DNA of 64,000 bases from Photobacterium aquae (GTDB taxonomy: Bacteria; Pseudomonadota; Gammaproteobacteria; Enterobacterales; Vibrionaceae). Each line of letters begins with the position of its first letter. The stretch's first letter is position 1. Of the stretch, positions 10,052-18,904 are shown piece after piece. The notes beneath the pieces are model-generated. The model had not been told where the DNA came from. It made no database searches and saw nothing but the letters and a program-made list of their open reading frames with translations. The DNA is taken from NCBI RefSeq assembly GCF_001029445.1, contig NZ_LDOT01000002.1:434001-498000 (forward strand), read 5' to 3'. A program made the position numbers and the translations under genes.

Positions 10052-10452
10052 CAGATTTCACCGCTAACGGGCACATTGGTAAACTTTTAAAACTAGATAT
10101 TTATCACATCGCTCAGTTCACCATTCAAGCTACTTCACATTCTTTTTTAATCCGTCATATTGCGTACAATTTGAAATAGAAAAAAGCGCACCTGAACTGC
10201 TTGACATGTTAAGCAACCCGCCTTGAATTCACCTTCTATACTGATAATTCAATAGCTACGAAGCGTATCCTTGGTAAATAATGATTAGATAAACTAATCC
10301 GAAAAATAAATTATTATCGCTTTTGAGTTTTCCGTAAATATCTATAATCAGCATCAGAAACAGAGAAGACCTCCCAGAGAGTAAAAGACGTCTTTTTGGC
10401 GGGTTGTAGATTGTTTCCCCATCTGTTTAAAGATAAGAATGAGGAAGTGGAT

Positions 10453-10527
10453 ATGGCTCGTATTTTTCAAAAGATCATTAACTTGTACCAACCTAGCTTT
10501 GCTGAAATGTTCAAAAGCCAGTGCTAA
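10453..10527 (+). CDS. candidate 24-residue small protein, unknown function
   Basis: ATG at 10453 opens a frame of 24 codons: MARIFQKIINLYQPSFAEMF then KSQC, stop TAA. AGGAAG lies five bases before the ATG, a good ribosome site. A TATAAT at 10343-10348 lies 105 bases upstream, and terminator hairpins lie 145-220 bases downstream. The peptide is slightly basic with an amphipathic N-terminal half and a C-terminal Cys. I do not recognise it. It could be a stand-alone small protein, a leader peptide or the coding part of a dual-function RNA. Conservation in related genomes would decide whether it is real. Confidence 0.5.
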   Translation: MARIFQKIINLYQPSFAEMFKSQC

Positions 10528-10672
10528 AAAGCGTACACAAAGCATCCGTTTGCATGTTTCACTAGGTTTTATTCAATACAGATAAGCGCCCACCGATGGC
10601 GTCATTGTCATAAAGATGTAAACACATAACGGATGTTCCAGCCCCAAAATGGGCTAATTTGGACTAAAGATC

Positions 10673-10708
10673 AAAAAAAGCGAGGCCACTAGCCTCGCTT
10701 TTTTACAT
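10673..10708. terminator. terminator downstream of the small ORF
   Basis: The perfect stem AGCGAGGC / GCCTCGCT has a five-base loop, with A before and T after. On the plus strand it would end the small-ORF transcript. It could also back up the ruvB terminator on the minus strand. Confidence 0.8.
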
Positions 10709-10744
10709 TTAAACAACACGAAATGACAGCCGGTTTGCCAGAAA

Positions 10745-10768
10745 CAAAAACGAAGCCCTAAGCCCCGT
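10745..10768 (-). terminator. probable ruvB terminator
   Basis: On the minus strand ACGGGGC / GCTTCGT forms a seven-pair stem with two G-U pairs, followed by five T. It lies about 30 bases after the ruvB stop. Confidence 0.55.
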
Positions 10769-10796
10769 TTTTCGTCATTCGCTACACGTTAGCCCC

Positions 10797-11807
10797 TTAT
10801 TCTGGTGCATCAAGCCCAAAATGCAGGTAAGCACGATGGGTGGCAATACGGCCACGCGGGGTGCGTTGCAGGTAGCCTTGCTGAATTAGGTACGGTTCGA
10901 GCACATCCTCAATAGTATCGCGCTCCTCGCCGATTGCCGCAGCCAAGTTGTCGATACCCACAGGCCCACCCATAAACTTGTCGATAATTGCCATCAGCAA
11001 TTTGCGATCCATATAGTCAAAGCCACTGCTATCAACATCAAGCATATCCAGAGCCTGACCCGCAATGTCTGGGCAGATATGGCCATTGCCTTTTACCTCG
11101 GCAAAATCACGCACCCGGCGCAACAGCCGGTTGGCAATACGCGGCGTACCGCGTGAACGCATCGCCACTTCCATTGCCCCCTGCTTGTCCATCGACAAAC
11201 CAAGACAGTCAGCGCTGCGCTGGACGATCCCGCACAGATCATCCACCTTGTAGTATTCCAACCGCTGGGTGATCCCGAAACGGTCGCGCAGCGGTGAGGT
11301 CAGGGATCCGGCTCGGGTTGTCGCGCCAATCAGGGTAAATGGCGGCAAATCGATTTTAATCGAACGGGCTGCGGGCCCTTCGCCAATCATGATATCGAGC
11401 TGGTAGTCTTCCATCGCCGGATACAGCACCTCTTCCACCTGTGGGCTGAGGCGATGGATTTCATCGATGAACAACACATCGTTTTCTTCGAGATTGGTCA
11501 ACAAGGCGGCCAAATCACCGGCTTTTTCCAATACCGGACCCGATGTGGTGCGAATATTCACACCCATTTCATTAGCAACGATATTGGCCAATGTGGTTTT
11601 ACCCAAGCCAGGAGGGCCAAAGATCAACAAATGATCCAGCGCTTCATCGCGCAACTTGGCCGCCTGAATGAAGATCTCCATCTGGCTACGGACATGGTCC
11701 TGCCCCTTGTAGTCTTCAAGCAGCTTCGGGCGGATCGCGCGGTCGATAACATCTTCCTCACGGCTCGGCACATAATCACTGGAGATCAGACGATCGGCTT
11801 CAATCAT
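10797..11807 (-). CDS. ruvB: Holliday junction branch migration ATPase RuvB
   Basis: RuvB is the hexameric AAA+ motor that drives branch migration with RuvA. The 336-residue product has Walker [10 protein letters not shown] (about 63-71), Walker B LFIDEIHR (about 111-118), sensor region IGATTRAG and a C-terminal winged helix ending [16 protein letters not shown]. It begins 11 bases after ruvA and shares its SOS-regulated promoter. Confidence 0.98.
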   Translation of the reverse strand: MIEADRLISSDYVPSREEDVIDRAIRPKLLEDYKGQDHVRSQMEIFIQAAKLRDEALDHLLIFGPPGLGKTTLANIVANEMGVNIRTTSGPVLEKAGDLAALLTNLEENDVLFIDEIHRLSPQVEEVLYPAMEDYQLDIMIGEGPAARSIKIDLPPFTLIGATTRAGSLTSPLRDRFGITQRLEYYKVDDLCGIVQRSADCLGLSMDKQGAMEVAMRSRGTPRIANRLLRRVRDFAEVKGNGHICPDIAGQALDMLDVDSSGFDYMDRKLLMAIIDKFMGGPVGIDNLAAAIGEERDTIEDVLEPYLIQQGYLQRTPRGRIATHRAYLHFGLDAPE

Positions 11808-11818
11808 GGTTGGCTACC

Positions 11819-12442
11819 TTATACCATCGAACGCAGGGCATCGCGGATGATCATCTCGCTGGTCATTTCCGGCTGGGCAACCTGAGCAACCACCTTCGTG
11901 GCCTGCTGCGGTTTATAGCCCAAAGCAATCAGCGCACTGACCGCTTCATCTTCGGCGCGAGCCTGTGACATGGTGTCCTGAACCGGTGCATTCGATGCGG
12001 CCGTATCCAGCGCAGGCGTAAACAGATCCCCTTCGCCCCAGCCTTTAAGACGATCTTTCATCTCTACGACCAAACGCTCAGCGGTTTTCTTGCCGACACC
12101 CGGTATTTTAACCAAGGTAGTGATATCTTCATGCTCGACACTGAGGACAAACTGACTGGCCGTCATCGCTGATAAAATAGCCAGACCCAGCTTAGGACCG
12201 ACACCATTGGCCTTGATCACCTCGCGGAACAGATCCCGCTCGCTTTTTTTGTTGAAACCGTACAATAACTGGGCATCTTCACGTACCACAAAATGGGTCG
12301 CAATCACCGCCTCCTGGCCAACTTCCGGCAGCTCATAGAAACAGCTCATCGGCATCTGGACTTCATAGCCAATCCCCGCCACCTCAAGCAATACTTCAGG
12401 CGGTTGTTTTTCAATGATAATTCCACGCAGTCGGCCAATCAC
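11819..12442 (-). CDS. ruvA: Holliday junction DNA-binding protein RuvA
   Basis: RuvA tetramers bind the four-way junction and load RuvB. The longest frame starts at 12463, but I choose GTG 12442. The protein then begins [22 protein letters not shown], as in E. coli, and GGAAGAG lies eight bases upstream of it. That gives 207 residues: an OB fold, a double HhH region ([30 protein letters not shown]), an acidic linker and a C-terminal RuvB-binding domain ([13 protein letters not shown]). It is first in the ruvAB operon. Confidence 0.95.
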   Translation of the reverse strand: MIGRLRGIIIEKQPPEVLLEVAGIGYEVQMPMSCFYELPEVGQEAVIATHFVVREDAQLLYGFNKKSERDLFREVIKANGVGPKLGLAILSAMTASQFVLSVEHEDITTLVKIPGVGKKTAERLVVEMKDRLKGWGEGDLFTPALDTAASNAPVQDTMSQARAEDEAVSALIALGYKPQQATKVVAQVAQPEMTSEMIIRDALRSMV

Positions 12443-12494
12443 AGCAAGATCTCTTCCAGTCATTTACAAAAAGTGGAACTAGGATAGTAAAGGA

Positions 12495-12510
12495 CTGGAT
12501 GTATATCCAG
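12495..12510. promoter_or_regulatory. LexA (SOS) box of ruvAB
   Basis: The palindrome CTGGATGTATATCCAG has the CTGG-N8-CCAG form seen in the E. coli ruvA SOS box, a variant of CTGT-N8-ACAG. It lies about 53 bases upstream of the ruvA start, where a LexA operator is expected. Damage-inducible ruvAB, with ruvC outside this control, is inferred from the layout. Confidence 0.8.
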
Positions 12511-12542
12511 CTTTTTTTCACGGTTTGGCGACGGCCAAAAAC

Positions 12543-12568
12543 AAAAAAAGCAGCCTTGCGCTGCTTTT
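12543..12568 (-). terminator. ruvC terminator
   Basis: On the minus strand AAAAGCAGC / GCTGCTTTT with a short loop is followed by seven T. It separates ruvC from the ruvAB promoter. Confidence 0.8.
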
Positions 12569-12587
12569 CAAATCATTCATTGTAAAC

Positions 12588-13109
12588 TCAGCGATAACGC
12601 CCTCGCCGTGCACCGCTCGCCTTACCGGCCATCGCCACCAAGGTCTTATGGGTATGGGCATGGCAAATAGCAACAGCCAGAGCATCGGCAGCATCGGCCT
12701 GCGGCTTACCTGGCAGTTTCAACACGCTGCACACCATATGCTGTACTTGTGATTTATCGGCACCACCGTTTCCCACCACAGCCTGCTTAATCAAACGGGC
12801 CGCATATTCATGAACTGGCAGCCCGACATTCACCGCGGCAACAATGGCACTGCCGCGCGCCTGCCCCAACTTGATCGCCGAGCTGGCATTTTTGCCCATG
12901 AACACTTCTTCGATTGCAAAAACGTCCGGCTGAAACTGGGTAATAACTTCTGATACTCCGGCGTAAATCTGTCTCAAGCGACCGGGAATAGCAGCCTCCG
13001 AGGTACGGATGCACCCACTTCCCAAATACTCAAGGTTGCGCCCAACCTGGCGGATCACCCCGTAGCCCGTAATTCTGGAGCCAGGGTCAATCCCTAAAAT
13101 AATCGACAT
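12588..13109 (-). CDS. ruvC: Holliday junction resolvase RuvC
   Basis: RuvC is the dimeric endonuclease that cuts Holliday junctions on RuvAB. Of 173 residues, the acidic catalytic set is visible: Asp in [13 protein letters not shown] (near residue 8), Glu in FAIEEVFMG (near 67), and the pair in [14 protein letters not shown] (near 139-142). The gene is monocistronic between terminators, and separate from ruvAB as in E. coli. Confidence 0.98.
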   Translation of the reverse strand: MSIILGIDPGSRITGYGVIRQVGRNLEYLGSGCIRTSEAAIPGRLRQIYAGVSEVITQFQPDVFAIEEVFMGKNASSAIKLGQARGSAIVAAVNVGLPVHEYAARLIKQAVVGNGGADKSQVQHMVCSVLKLPGKPQADAADALAVAICHAHTHKTLVAMAGKASGARRGRYR

Positions 13110-13226
13110 AGATGAACCGTTGCACCTGATTAAATATACAGTTGTTTATTCTATGGTGGATAGCCGCCATACTGCAAACCTTTCGCAACCAGACGCTGAC
13201 AAAGCACTCAACATCGTCTGTTGATG

Positions 13227-13250
13227 AAAAAACGCGGGCAAGCCCGCGTT
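13227..13250 (-). terminator. terminator of the 1202/304-aa operon
   Basis: On the minus strand AACGCGGGC / GCCCGCGTT forms a perfect stem followed by a run of T. It lies 35 bases beyond the stop of the 304-residue gene. Confidence 0.85.
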
Positions 13251-13284
13251 ATCCTCTCTTTGGTTCACAAAACGGAGGGATCCC

Positions 13285-14199
13285 TCAATCCTCAGCTTCC
13301 GCCTGTTTGCTTTGTGCAATCAACGGCTCAAGCACTACGGTCAACTGCTCGAGAGCGTCTTCATCCTGCAACACCGGACGAATAAAGGTATTAAGGTACT
13401 CGTCAGGCTGCGACATAATAAAATCAGCCCCCCAGCGCACCAACGCTTCCTTTAATGCCATCACTAACTGGACATTTCCAACTAATTTTGCCGTCTCGAT
13501 ATCTTCGATCTTAGTCGACCAACGGGAGTCTGGATAACACATAAAACTCGCCAGGTGGTTGGCAAACACATCACAGGCAACATCATCATAACCACGCTCT
13601 TTATACAGCCGCACCAGCAGCGCGCCTGCAAAACGATCGCTGTATGAACCATCGCGGAATTTACCCAGCGCATTGAACAAGGCGATAGCCGAGTCTTTTT
13701 CCTCAGGCGCATAGAGCAAGATTGCCACGGCAGACATCAATCCCACGCTAACCAGATCGGAATAGCTCAGCAACTTCCCCTCAGGCATCGAGCTGAAAAT
13801 AGTGATCCTGTCGACAAAGTCCACCAGCTTATCCACCAACTCGGGATGGCTCAGCGCAGCATGGGCAAAGATAAACTCTGACACCGCCTGCTCTTTGCCC
13901 GACAACCGGACATTGAGTGACGATAAGTCGCTGCGCACTTTCTCGGCCCACGCAATATCCAGCTGATTATTCAGCATCCGCTTGCTCAGCAGGTCACCTC
14001 GGTGGACAAATCGCAGCTTAAGCAATTTATTTCTGGCAGTCCCCTGCAGGCAGAATTCCCGGGTGGATTTCACGTCACCCAGCAATTCACCGTTAAGATA
14101 ATCCAAGGCCTGCTCTAGCGAGGCCTTGTCGTTGACATCAACATCAATATTAAAAACCGCTTTGTGCGATGCCAAGTAGCGCATCAACCGAATGATCAT
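13285..14199 (-). CDS. hypothetical protein, 304 aa, second gene of unknown two-gene operon
   Basis: I do not recognise this protein. It has no signal peptide or membrane segment and looks mainly alpha-helical, so it is probably cytoplasmic. Residues 1-45 may be a small alpha/beta element (MIIRLMRYLASHKAVFNIDVDVN, cut here). The rest alternates hydrophobic helices such as VSVGLMSAVAILLYAPEEKD and SDRFAGALLVRLYKERGYDD, suggesting a helical-repeat scaffold. The tail is acidic (AEAED). Its ATG overlaps the end of the 1202-residue gene by four bases, so the two are probably made together. It is followed by a strong terminator. Confidence 0.85.
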   Translation of the reverse strand: MIIRLMRYLASHKAVFNIDVDVNDKASLEQALDYLNGELLGDVKSTREFCLQGTARNKLLKLRFVHRGDLLSKRMLNNQLDIAWAEKVRSDLSSLNVRLSGKEQAVSEFIFAHAALSHPELVDKLVDFVDRITIFSSMPEGKLLSYSDLVSVGLMSAVAILLYAPEEKDSAIALFNALGKFRDGSYSDRFAGALLVRLYKERGYDDVACDVFANHLASFMCYPDSRWSTKIEDIETAKLVGNVQLVMALKEALVRWGADFIMSQPDEYLNTFIRPVLQDEDALEQLTVVLEPLIAQSKQAEAED

Positions 14200-17100
14200 G
14201 CCTCTACCTCCTTTTCGGCGTGGAAATCATGCAGCATCGGCGATGCCACCGGGCCATGGCGAAGTATAATCCGGCTCATGTCATGAAATACCTCGAACTC
14301 TTCCGCAATTGTCCAGCTGGCAAGGTAAGTCTCGCCTTTCTGGGCCAAGAAATGGTATCGCTTATAGCGCGCATTACCGTCGTCGGCACAGACCCATTTC
14401 TGGCCTGTCGCCCACTGCTCTACCGTCACGCGGTAAACCGCATCAGGAGATTCATCACTAATGACAAAGCGAAAACCATACAGAATCCCAGCTTCAGGTT
14501 TCACTACCGAGGTTTGTTCAAGCAGCACCAACTCACGGGCTTCAGCCAAATGGCGCTGAGTCAAATCAAACCCTTCCGGTGGCTGGTAGATACCGTGGTC
14601 AATCATCTCGACCCGCAGCACCTTGCACTCCTCGAAATTCTTGTCTTTTGGATAGATCTCTATCGTGTCGCTAAACAACACGTTTCCACTGTTTGCGTCC
14701 GCCAGTTCAAATACCCACTTGCCCTCGATATAGCCATTACTGTCATCACCACGAATGGTCAGATCGACAATCGACCCATCAGACACATTGATCGATCGGG
14801 CAAGCTCGAAAGGCTTAAACAACAAATCATCATTACTCGGCACCTCATCAGCCCGGTAAATCCTTGATTTCAAGGCAACTACCGCCTGTTCACCACCGCA
14901 ATCCACACGCAAGTGGTAACCAATACTGCAATAGTCATAATTGACAGCCGCTTTTTTGTTCGCCACGTGCGTGTCACCAAAGAAGCTGCCGTATTTGACC
15001 GCCTCAACACTGCAATCAACCGCTTTATAACACTCAAGATCTATCACCTGTCGGCTAAACAACAAGGTTTCATCCAGGCTATACACCTCGAACACATAAC
15101 GTCCGGGCACCCGCTGCTCAGCAGTGAACGGGTCGGTAATCTGCAGCGGGCGATTACGCTTGCCTATCACCTGCCATTCCGTTTGAGTCGTGCCATCAAT
15201 CATTGGGTGAGTCAGTTTGACCACGAAACCAAATACTCGCCCCATCCCATCGCAATTGACATCGAAGCTACAGCCGAGTGCGCGAGAACTCTCAGCGATA
15301 CCTTGCGGACGCACAAATCGACCACCCTCACTCTGACAGCCATAGCTAACCAGTTTGAGCTCGATACCATGCTCCTTGGTACTGAAGCTCCCTTCCCGAC
15401 GCTTCACCTTAGGGCCAAAAGGCTTATCCCATACGGTGGCATTCTGAAATTCCGGAGCAACCAGAGGGTCACGCTCTAGACCGAGCATCTCGCCGATATC
15501 ATAGAAATTCACACTGTAATCGACGAAGCTATAGAGAATGCCTTTCTCGTGATCGACAAAGCTCTGGTACAGACTCGGCCCTTCCTCGCAGTAAATAGTA
15601 CCGAGACGGCGGGCTGTCTCCAGCTCATAGAGCTCTTTTTCTGTTTCGGAAAAAAGATGGGCAATCACAAACTTATCATCACCGACGAACTCGTAGCGGC
15701 TGACAAACTCATCACCCGGCAAGGTCAGCAATACCTGGCCCAGATCAATATCGATAAGCTGCTGCTTATAGATGATCCGGCTGCCATCATGGTTGATTGC
15801 AAATTCATCGCTCCCCAAATGGAACTGACTCGGCACGGTCAAACTTTCAGCTACCCCCGTGCGCAGGTCGATCCGGGTAAAGATATCACCACGATCGCGG
15901 CTTCCCCCCTGACACATCAGGGCAACCGAACCATCACCGCTCATCCTAAGCGCGGCGCGCTCATTCACTTCAAAACGACACAGCTCCTTGCCCTTTTCAA
16001 GATCAATCACCACAATCATATTCTTGTGGTCAACCACCAGTTCAAGCACGTCAGGATTGATCTCGCTATCGGAATCAATCTCATTTCCTACCCCCATCAG
16101 CAGGACTCGCCCATCATCGGATAGCTGGGAATCTATACAACGTTCGAAGGCATTCGCCCTAAGGGTATAAACCGGTGCGGTCTGACCAAAGTGCCACGCT
16201 TCCACCAGCCCTTTTTGCATATTGAAAGTGACGAAATGCGCTGGACTTTCCGGGGTTGGCCTTGCCGCGAAAATCGCTTGGTAAAGGCTGTCCTCCTCAA
16301 ACGGACGGAACGAAACCGGCGTCATTTTTGCTAGGTCATAAATATAAACATTATCGTCTTCCTGCCCCAGCAAGTATTCGTTGCCCTCATAAGTCACACA
16401 GCAGAATTCATTGATATTATGAAGGGCAAAGAGCGGCTCAGTCTGGCGCTTGCGCTCACTCTCATCGCGGGACTCACGGCATGACTTGTAGCCATAGCAT
16501 GGTTCAAAGGCAGGTTCTAAATGCCCGGCAAGGATCCCGCGCATATTTTTGCCAACCCTGACCTTGAGCTTGTAAATTTCTGCACACAAGGCCTCAAGAT
16601 TGTCCTGGTTAACCTCTCCGCCAATCATTTGCACCGCTAAATGATGGAAAAAGTCCTCTTCAAAGAAATGGATTGCCCCATCTTCGCTGTGATAGCCACC
16701 CCATCCCTCCTCTTTTTCTTCCAGATCCTCAGCTAAATCCAGCAAATCCTCGACAAAGGATTCATCGCTGCGCAGCTCGTCAAGCGAAGAATAACTTTCG
16801 CTGGAATGACATACCTGAGCGCTACGGATTGCGTCCGTTGCACAAATCAACAACAGCTCTTCGATAAATTCCGGACTTTTAACCTGCTCGGAAAACCAAG
16901 GCGTAAACGGCGGGCACTCCTTATCATTACCGCTCAGACGATACCCTGTTGCCGGATAAAAATACTTCAGGTACGTTGACTGAGGATGGGCTTCCAACAG
17001 GTAGGATACCGTCGCGTTCTCGGGCAGATGGTTATACCAACGGTATGTCAGGCTATAGCTATCAACGAAGTCTGCTATGTAGCGATCGCTGTGTTCCAGC

Positions 17101-17804
17101 AACGCCTGATAGGGTGCCTCGAATAACAATTCCTGATCAGAGATATAGCGCAGATCTGATTCACTGCCGAGGTTCATATTACGCTCGTCGATCAGCTTGA
17201 TAAGCTGCTCGACCATCGGCCGCAGTTCATCATCGGCCACCGCGCAACGAAACAGGCCCAAACGGCGTTCATGCTGCCACTGGTGGTAAAAATAACTCGG
17301 TGTATATTTGCTTTCCCGCGACTTGAAATAATGCGCTTCGTTTCGTCCGGCAAACTGCCCCGCCTCATCAAAAGCCAGATCGAAAAAGGTATAGACAATC
17401 TCGCGCTTGGTCGCTTTACCGATCTTCCAAGTGTCGACATCACTAATCAGCTTTTGCAATGCAAGGCGGATACTATTGCGATCTTGCGAATGATACTCGA
17501 CCTTGTGGATGCTATTACGCCCATAATGCTGCTCGAGGAAATTCAAAAAGTTATCGCAAATCGGCTCAAGAACCGGATCCTGCTTAATCAGCTCGCACAG
17601 CAAGTCATAATATTTTTTGACCTGCTTGTAAGAGCGACACATTGCCGAGGCAAAGTCCCACAAGTCCGCCGTTGACGATCCCTCACCGATCCCATGGAGG
17701 CATTTATGAAGCTGGTAGAGTGTTTTGAAATTCTCGGGCAGGTATTCTGGGCTCTCCTGCAACTCATAGAGGCAGGCTTTGATCTTTACGGTGTAATCGG
17801 TCAT
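14196..17804 (-). CDS. hypothetical protein, 1202 aa: helical N-terminus, propeller-like middle, three beta-sandwich repeats
   Basis: This is a large cytoplasmic-looking protein with no signal peptide. Residues 1-440 are helical, with an acidic patch at about 340-395. Residues about 455-775 alternate short beta strands with turns such as QLSDDGRVLLMGVG, MSGDGSVALMCQGG and INHDGSRIIYKQQ, as in WD40/YVTN propellers. Residues about 810-1190 hold three divergent tandem units. Each begins with a Y/H-G turn (KLVSYGCQ, EAVKYGSF, EMIDHGIY), and units 1 and 2 contain GRYVFEVYSLDETLLFS and GKWVFELADANSGNVLFS. These recall the DUF3859 beta-sandwich pattern. It is translationally coupled to the 304-residue gene. 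The function is unknown. Confidence 0.85.
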   Translation of the reverse strand: MTDYTVKIKACLYELQESPEYLPENFKTLYQLHKCLHGIGEGSSTADLWDFASAMCRSYKQVKKYYDLLCELIKQDPVLEPICDNFLNFLEQHYGRNSIHKVEYHSQDRNSIRLALQKLISDVDTWKIGKATKREIVYTFFDLAFDEAGQFAGRNEAHYFKSRESKYTPSYFYHQWQHERRLGLFRCAVADDELRPMVEQLIKLIDERNMNLGSESDLRYISDQELLFEAPYQALLEHSDRYIADFVDSYSLTYRWYNHLPENATVSYLLEAHPQSTYLKYFYPATGYRLSGNDKECPPFTPWFSEQVKSPEFIEELLLICATDAIRSAQVCHSSESYSSLDELRSDESFVEDLLDLAEDLEEKEEGWGGYHSEDGAIHFFEEDFFHHLAVQMIGGEVNQDNLEALCAEIYKLKVRVGKNMRGILAGHLEPAFEPCYGYKSCRESRDESERKRQTEPLFALHNINEFCCVTYEGNEYLLGQEDDNVYIYDLAKMTPVSFRPFEEDSLYQAIFAARPTPESPAHFVTFNMQKGLVEAWHFGQTAPVYTLRANAFERCIDSQLSDDGRVLLMGVGNEIDSDSEINPDVLELVVDHKNMIVVIDLEKGKELCRFEVNERAALRMSGDGSVALMCQGGSRDRGDIFTRIDLRTGVAESLTVPSQFHLGSDEFAINHDGSRIIYKQQLIDIDLGQVLLTLPGDEFVSRYEFVGDDKFVIAHLFSETEKELYELETARRLGTIYCEEGPSLYQSFVDHEKGILYSFVDYSVNFYDIGEMLGLERDPLVAPEFQNATVWDKPFGPKVKRREGSFSTKEHGIELKLVSYGCQSEGGRFVRPQGIAESSRALGCSFDVNCDGMGRVFGFVVKLTHPMIDGTTQTEWQVIGKRNRPLQITDPFTAEQRVPGRYVFEVYSLDETLLFSRQVIDLECYKAVDCSVEAVKYGSFFGDTHVANKKAAVNYDYCSIGYHLRVDCGGEQAVVALKSRIYRADEVPSNDDLLFKPFELARSINVSDGSIVDLTIRGDDSNGYIEGKWVFELADANSGNVLFSDTIEIYPKDKNFEECKVLRVEMIDHGIYQPPEGFDLTQRHLAEARELVLLEQTSVVKPEAGILYGFRFVISDESPDAVYRVTVEQWATGQKWVCADDGNARYKRYHFLAQKGETYLASWTIAEEFEVFHDMSRIILRHGPVASPMLHDFHAEKEVEA

Positions 17805-18008
17805 TTTGATAGTGGGCCAGTTAAAGAAGTCTAAATATACAACTCTGTTTTATAAGGATTTTCAAACTAACACAGTATTTGACAAAAGCAACAATAAGCA
17901 GGTATTTCGGAAGGCGGTATATAACAGAAGCAAAAAGATAATGGATGCAAGGTGATAGATAAAAGATGAACGCTGAGAAATAGATGGGGAGAGGTAATAT
18001 ACGAAACG
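17805..18008. promoter_or_regulatory. AT-rich region upstream of the 1202-aa gene
   Basis: I see no gene here. The stretch is AT-rich and should contain the minus-strand promoter of the two-gene locus, but no clear -35/-10 pair can be chosen. Confidence 0.3.
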
Positions 18009-18037
18009 AAAAAAACGGGTGCGTTAGCCACACCCGT
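18009..18037 (-). terminator. yebC terminator
   Basis: On the minus strand ACGGGTG / CACCCGT (18015-18021 and 18031-18037) has a nine-base loop and a tail of T. The stem touches the region just after the yebC stop. Confidence 0.75.
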
Positions 18038-18044
18038 GGTCGAT

Positions 18045-18788
18045 CTACAGGGTTGCCGCCACCTCATCGGACATATCGCCGTTGTGGTAGACCTCCTGCA
18101 CATCATCGAGATCATCAAGCGCATCGATCAGGCGCATCAGCTTCGGTGCCGTTGTCGCGTCCAGTTCCGCCTTGGTCGATGGTACCAGAGTCACTTCGGC
18201 ATTGGCGGCTTCGAAACCGGCGGCGTCCAGCGCATCCTTCACCGCACCAAACTCCTCTGGCGCCGTGTAGACATCGATAGAACCATCATCATTGGTTTCG
18301 ACATCATCCGCACCGCCTTCAAGCGCCGCTTCCATTACCGCGTCTTCATCAAGACCCGGCGCATAAGAAATAACGCCTTTCTTGTCGAACAGGTAGCTCA
18401 CACTACCGTCGGTACCCAAGTTGCCACCAGCCTTGGAAAATGCATGGCGAACACCCGATACGGTACGGTTGCGGTTGTCGGTCATGCACTCGACCATCAC
18501 TGCCGTACCGGCTGGACCATAACCTTCATAGATCACGGTCTCCATGTTCTCTTCGCCTTCGCCGCCAGCCCCTCGGCTCACAGCGCGGTTAACCGTATCG
18601 CGCGTCATGTTATTCGACAGCGCCTTGTCAATCGCGGCACGCAGACGCGGGTTGTTCTCCGGCTCGGCCCCGCCTTCTTTGGCTGCAACCACGATTTCAC
18701 GGATCAGCTTGGTGAAGATTTTACCGCGCTTGGCATCCTGGGCTGCTTTACGGTGTTTGATATTGGCGAATTTACTATGACCTGCCAT
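18045..18788 (-). CDS. yebC: YebC/PmpR family protein
   Basis: YebC proteins are described as DNA-binding transcriptional regulators, and related proteins also act in translation of proline-rich stretches. The 247-residue product begins [20 protein letters not shown], the family signature, and is acidic in its C-terminal two-thirds ([21 protein letters not shown]). It lies downstream of aspS. A nudB gene between them, as in E. coli, is absent, and ruvC is separated from it by the 1202/304-aa locus. Confidence 0.95.
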   Translation of the reverse strand: MAGHSKFANIKHRKAAQDAKRGKIFTKLIREIVVAAKEGGAEPENNPRLRAAIDKALSNNMTRDTVNRAVSRGAGGEGEENMETVIYEGYGPAGTAVMVECMTDNRNRTVSGVRHAFSKAGGNLGTDGSVSYLFDKKGVISYAPGLDEDAVMEAALEGGADDVETNDDGSIDVYTAPEEFGAVKDALDAAGFEAANAEVTLVPSTKAELDATTAPKLMRLIDALDDLDDVQEVYHNGDMSDEVAATL

Positions 18789-18858
18789 ATTTCACTCCTC
18801 TGCCAGCGGCCGACACACCGCTGAGTTTGTTACATGTAGTTTTGGGGTATACAAACAA

Positions 18859-18885
18859 ATAAGGCCAGAATAATCTGGCCTTATT
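18859..18885 (-). terminator. aspS terminator
   Basis: The stem TAAGGCCAGA / TCTGGCCTTA has a four-base loop and T-rich flanks. It lies between aspS and yebC, 20 bases beyond the aspS stop. Confidence 0.75.
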
Positions 18886-18904
18886 GTTAACGATTCAGTC
18901 TGAC

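Larger units (their letters stand above)
9732..10452. promoter_or_regulatory. long intergenic region between cydA and the small ORF
   Basis: This AT-rich stretch of 720 bases has no listed gene. It holds an ArcA-like site at 9896-9910, an FNR-like site at 10038-10051 and a candidate -10 box TATAAT at 10343-10348 on the plus strand. Short self-complementary sequence lies at 10383-10396 (AAAAGACGTCTTTT), in what would be the leader of the 24-codon ORF. Confidence 0.5.

Noticed and set aside
10354..10545. 63-codon minus-strand frame opposite the 24-codon small ORF
   Set aside because: It has no ribosome site and runs through what looks like the leader and coding part of the plus-strand small ORF.
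14220..16124. Plus-strand frames of 215, 188 and 191 codons opposite the 1202-aa gene
   Set aside because: No ribosome sites and low-complexity translations, while the minus-strand frame is unbroken for 1202 codons and shows domain-like patterns.
18036..18824. 262-codon plus-strand frame opposite yebC
   Set aside because: It covers the yebC gene and its terminator on the other strand. YebC identity is certain.
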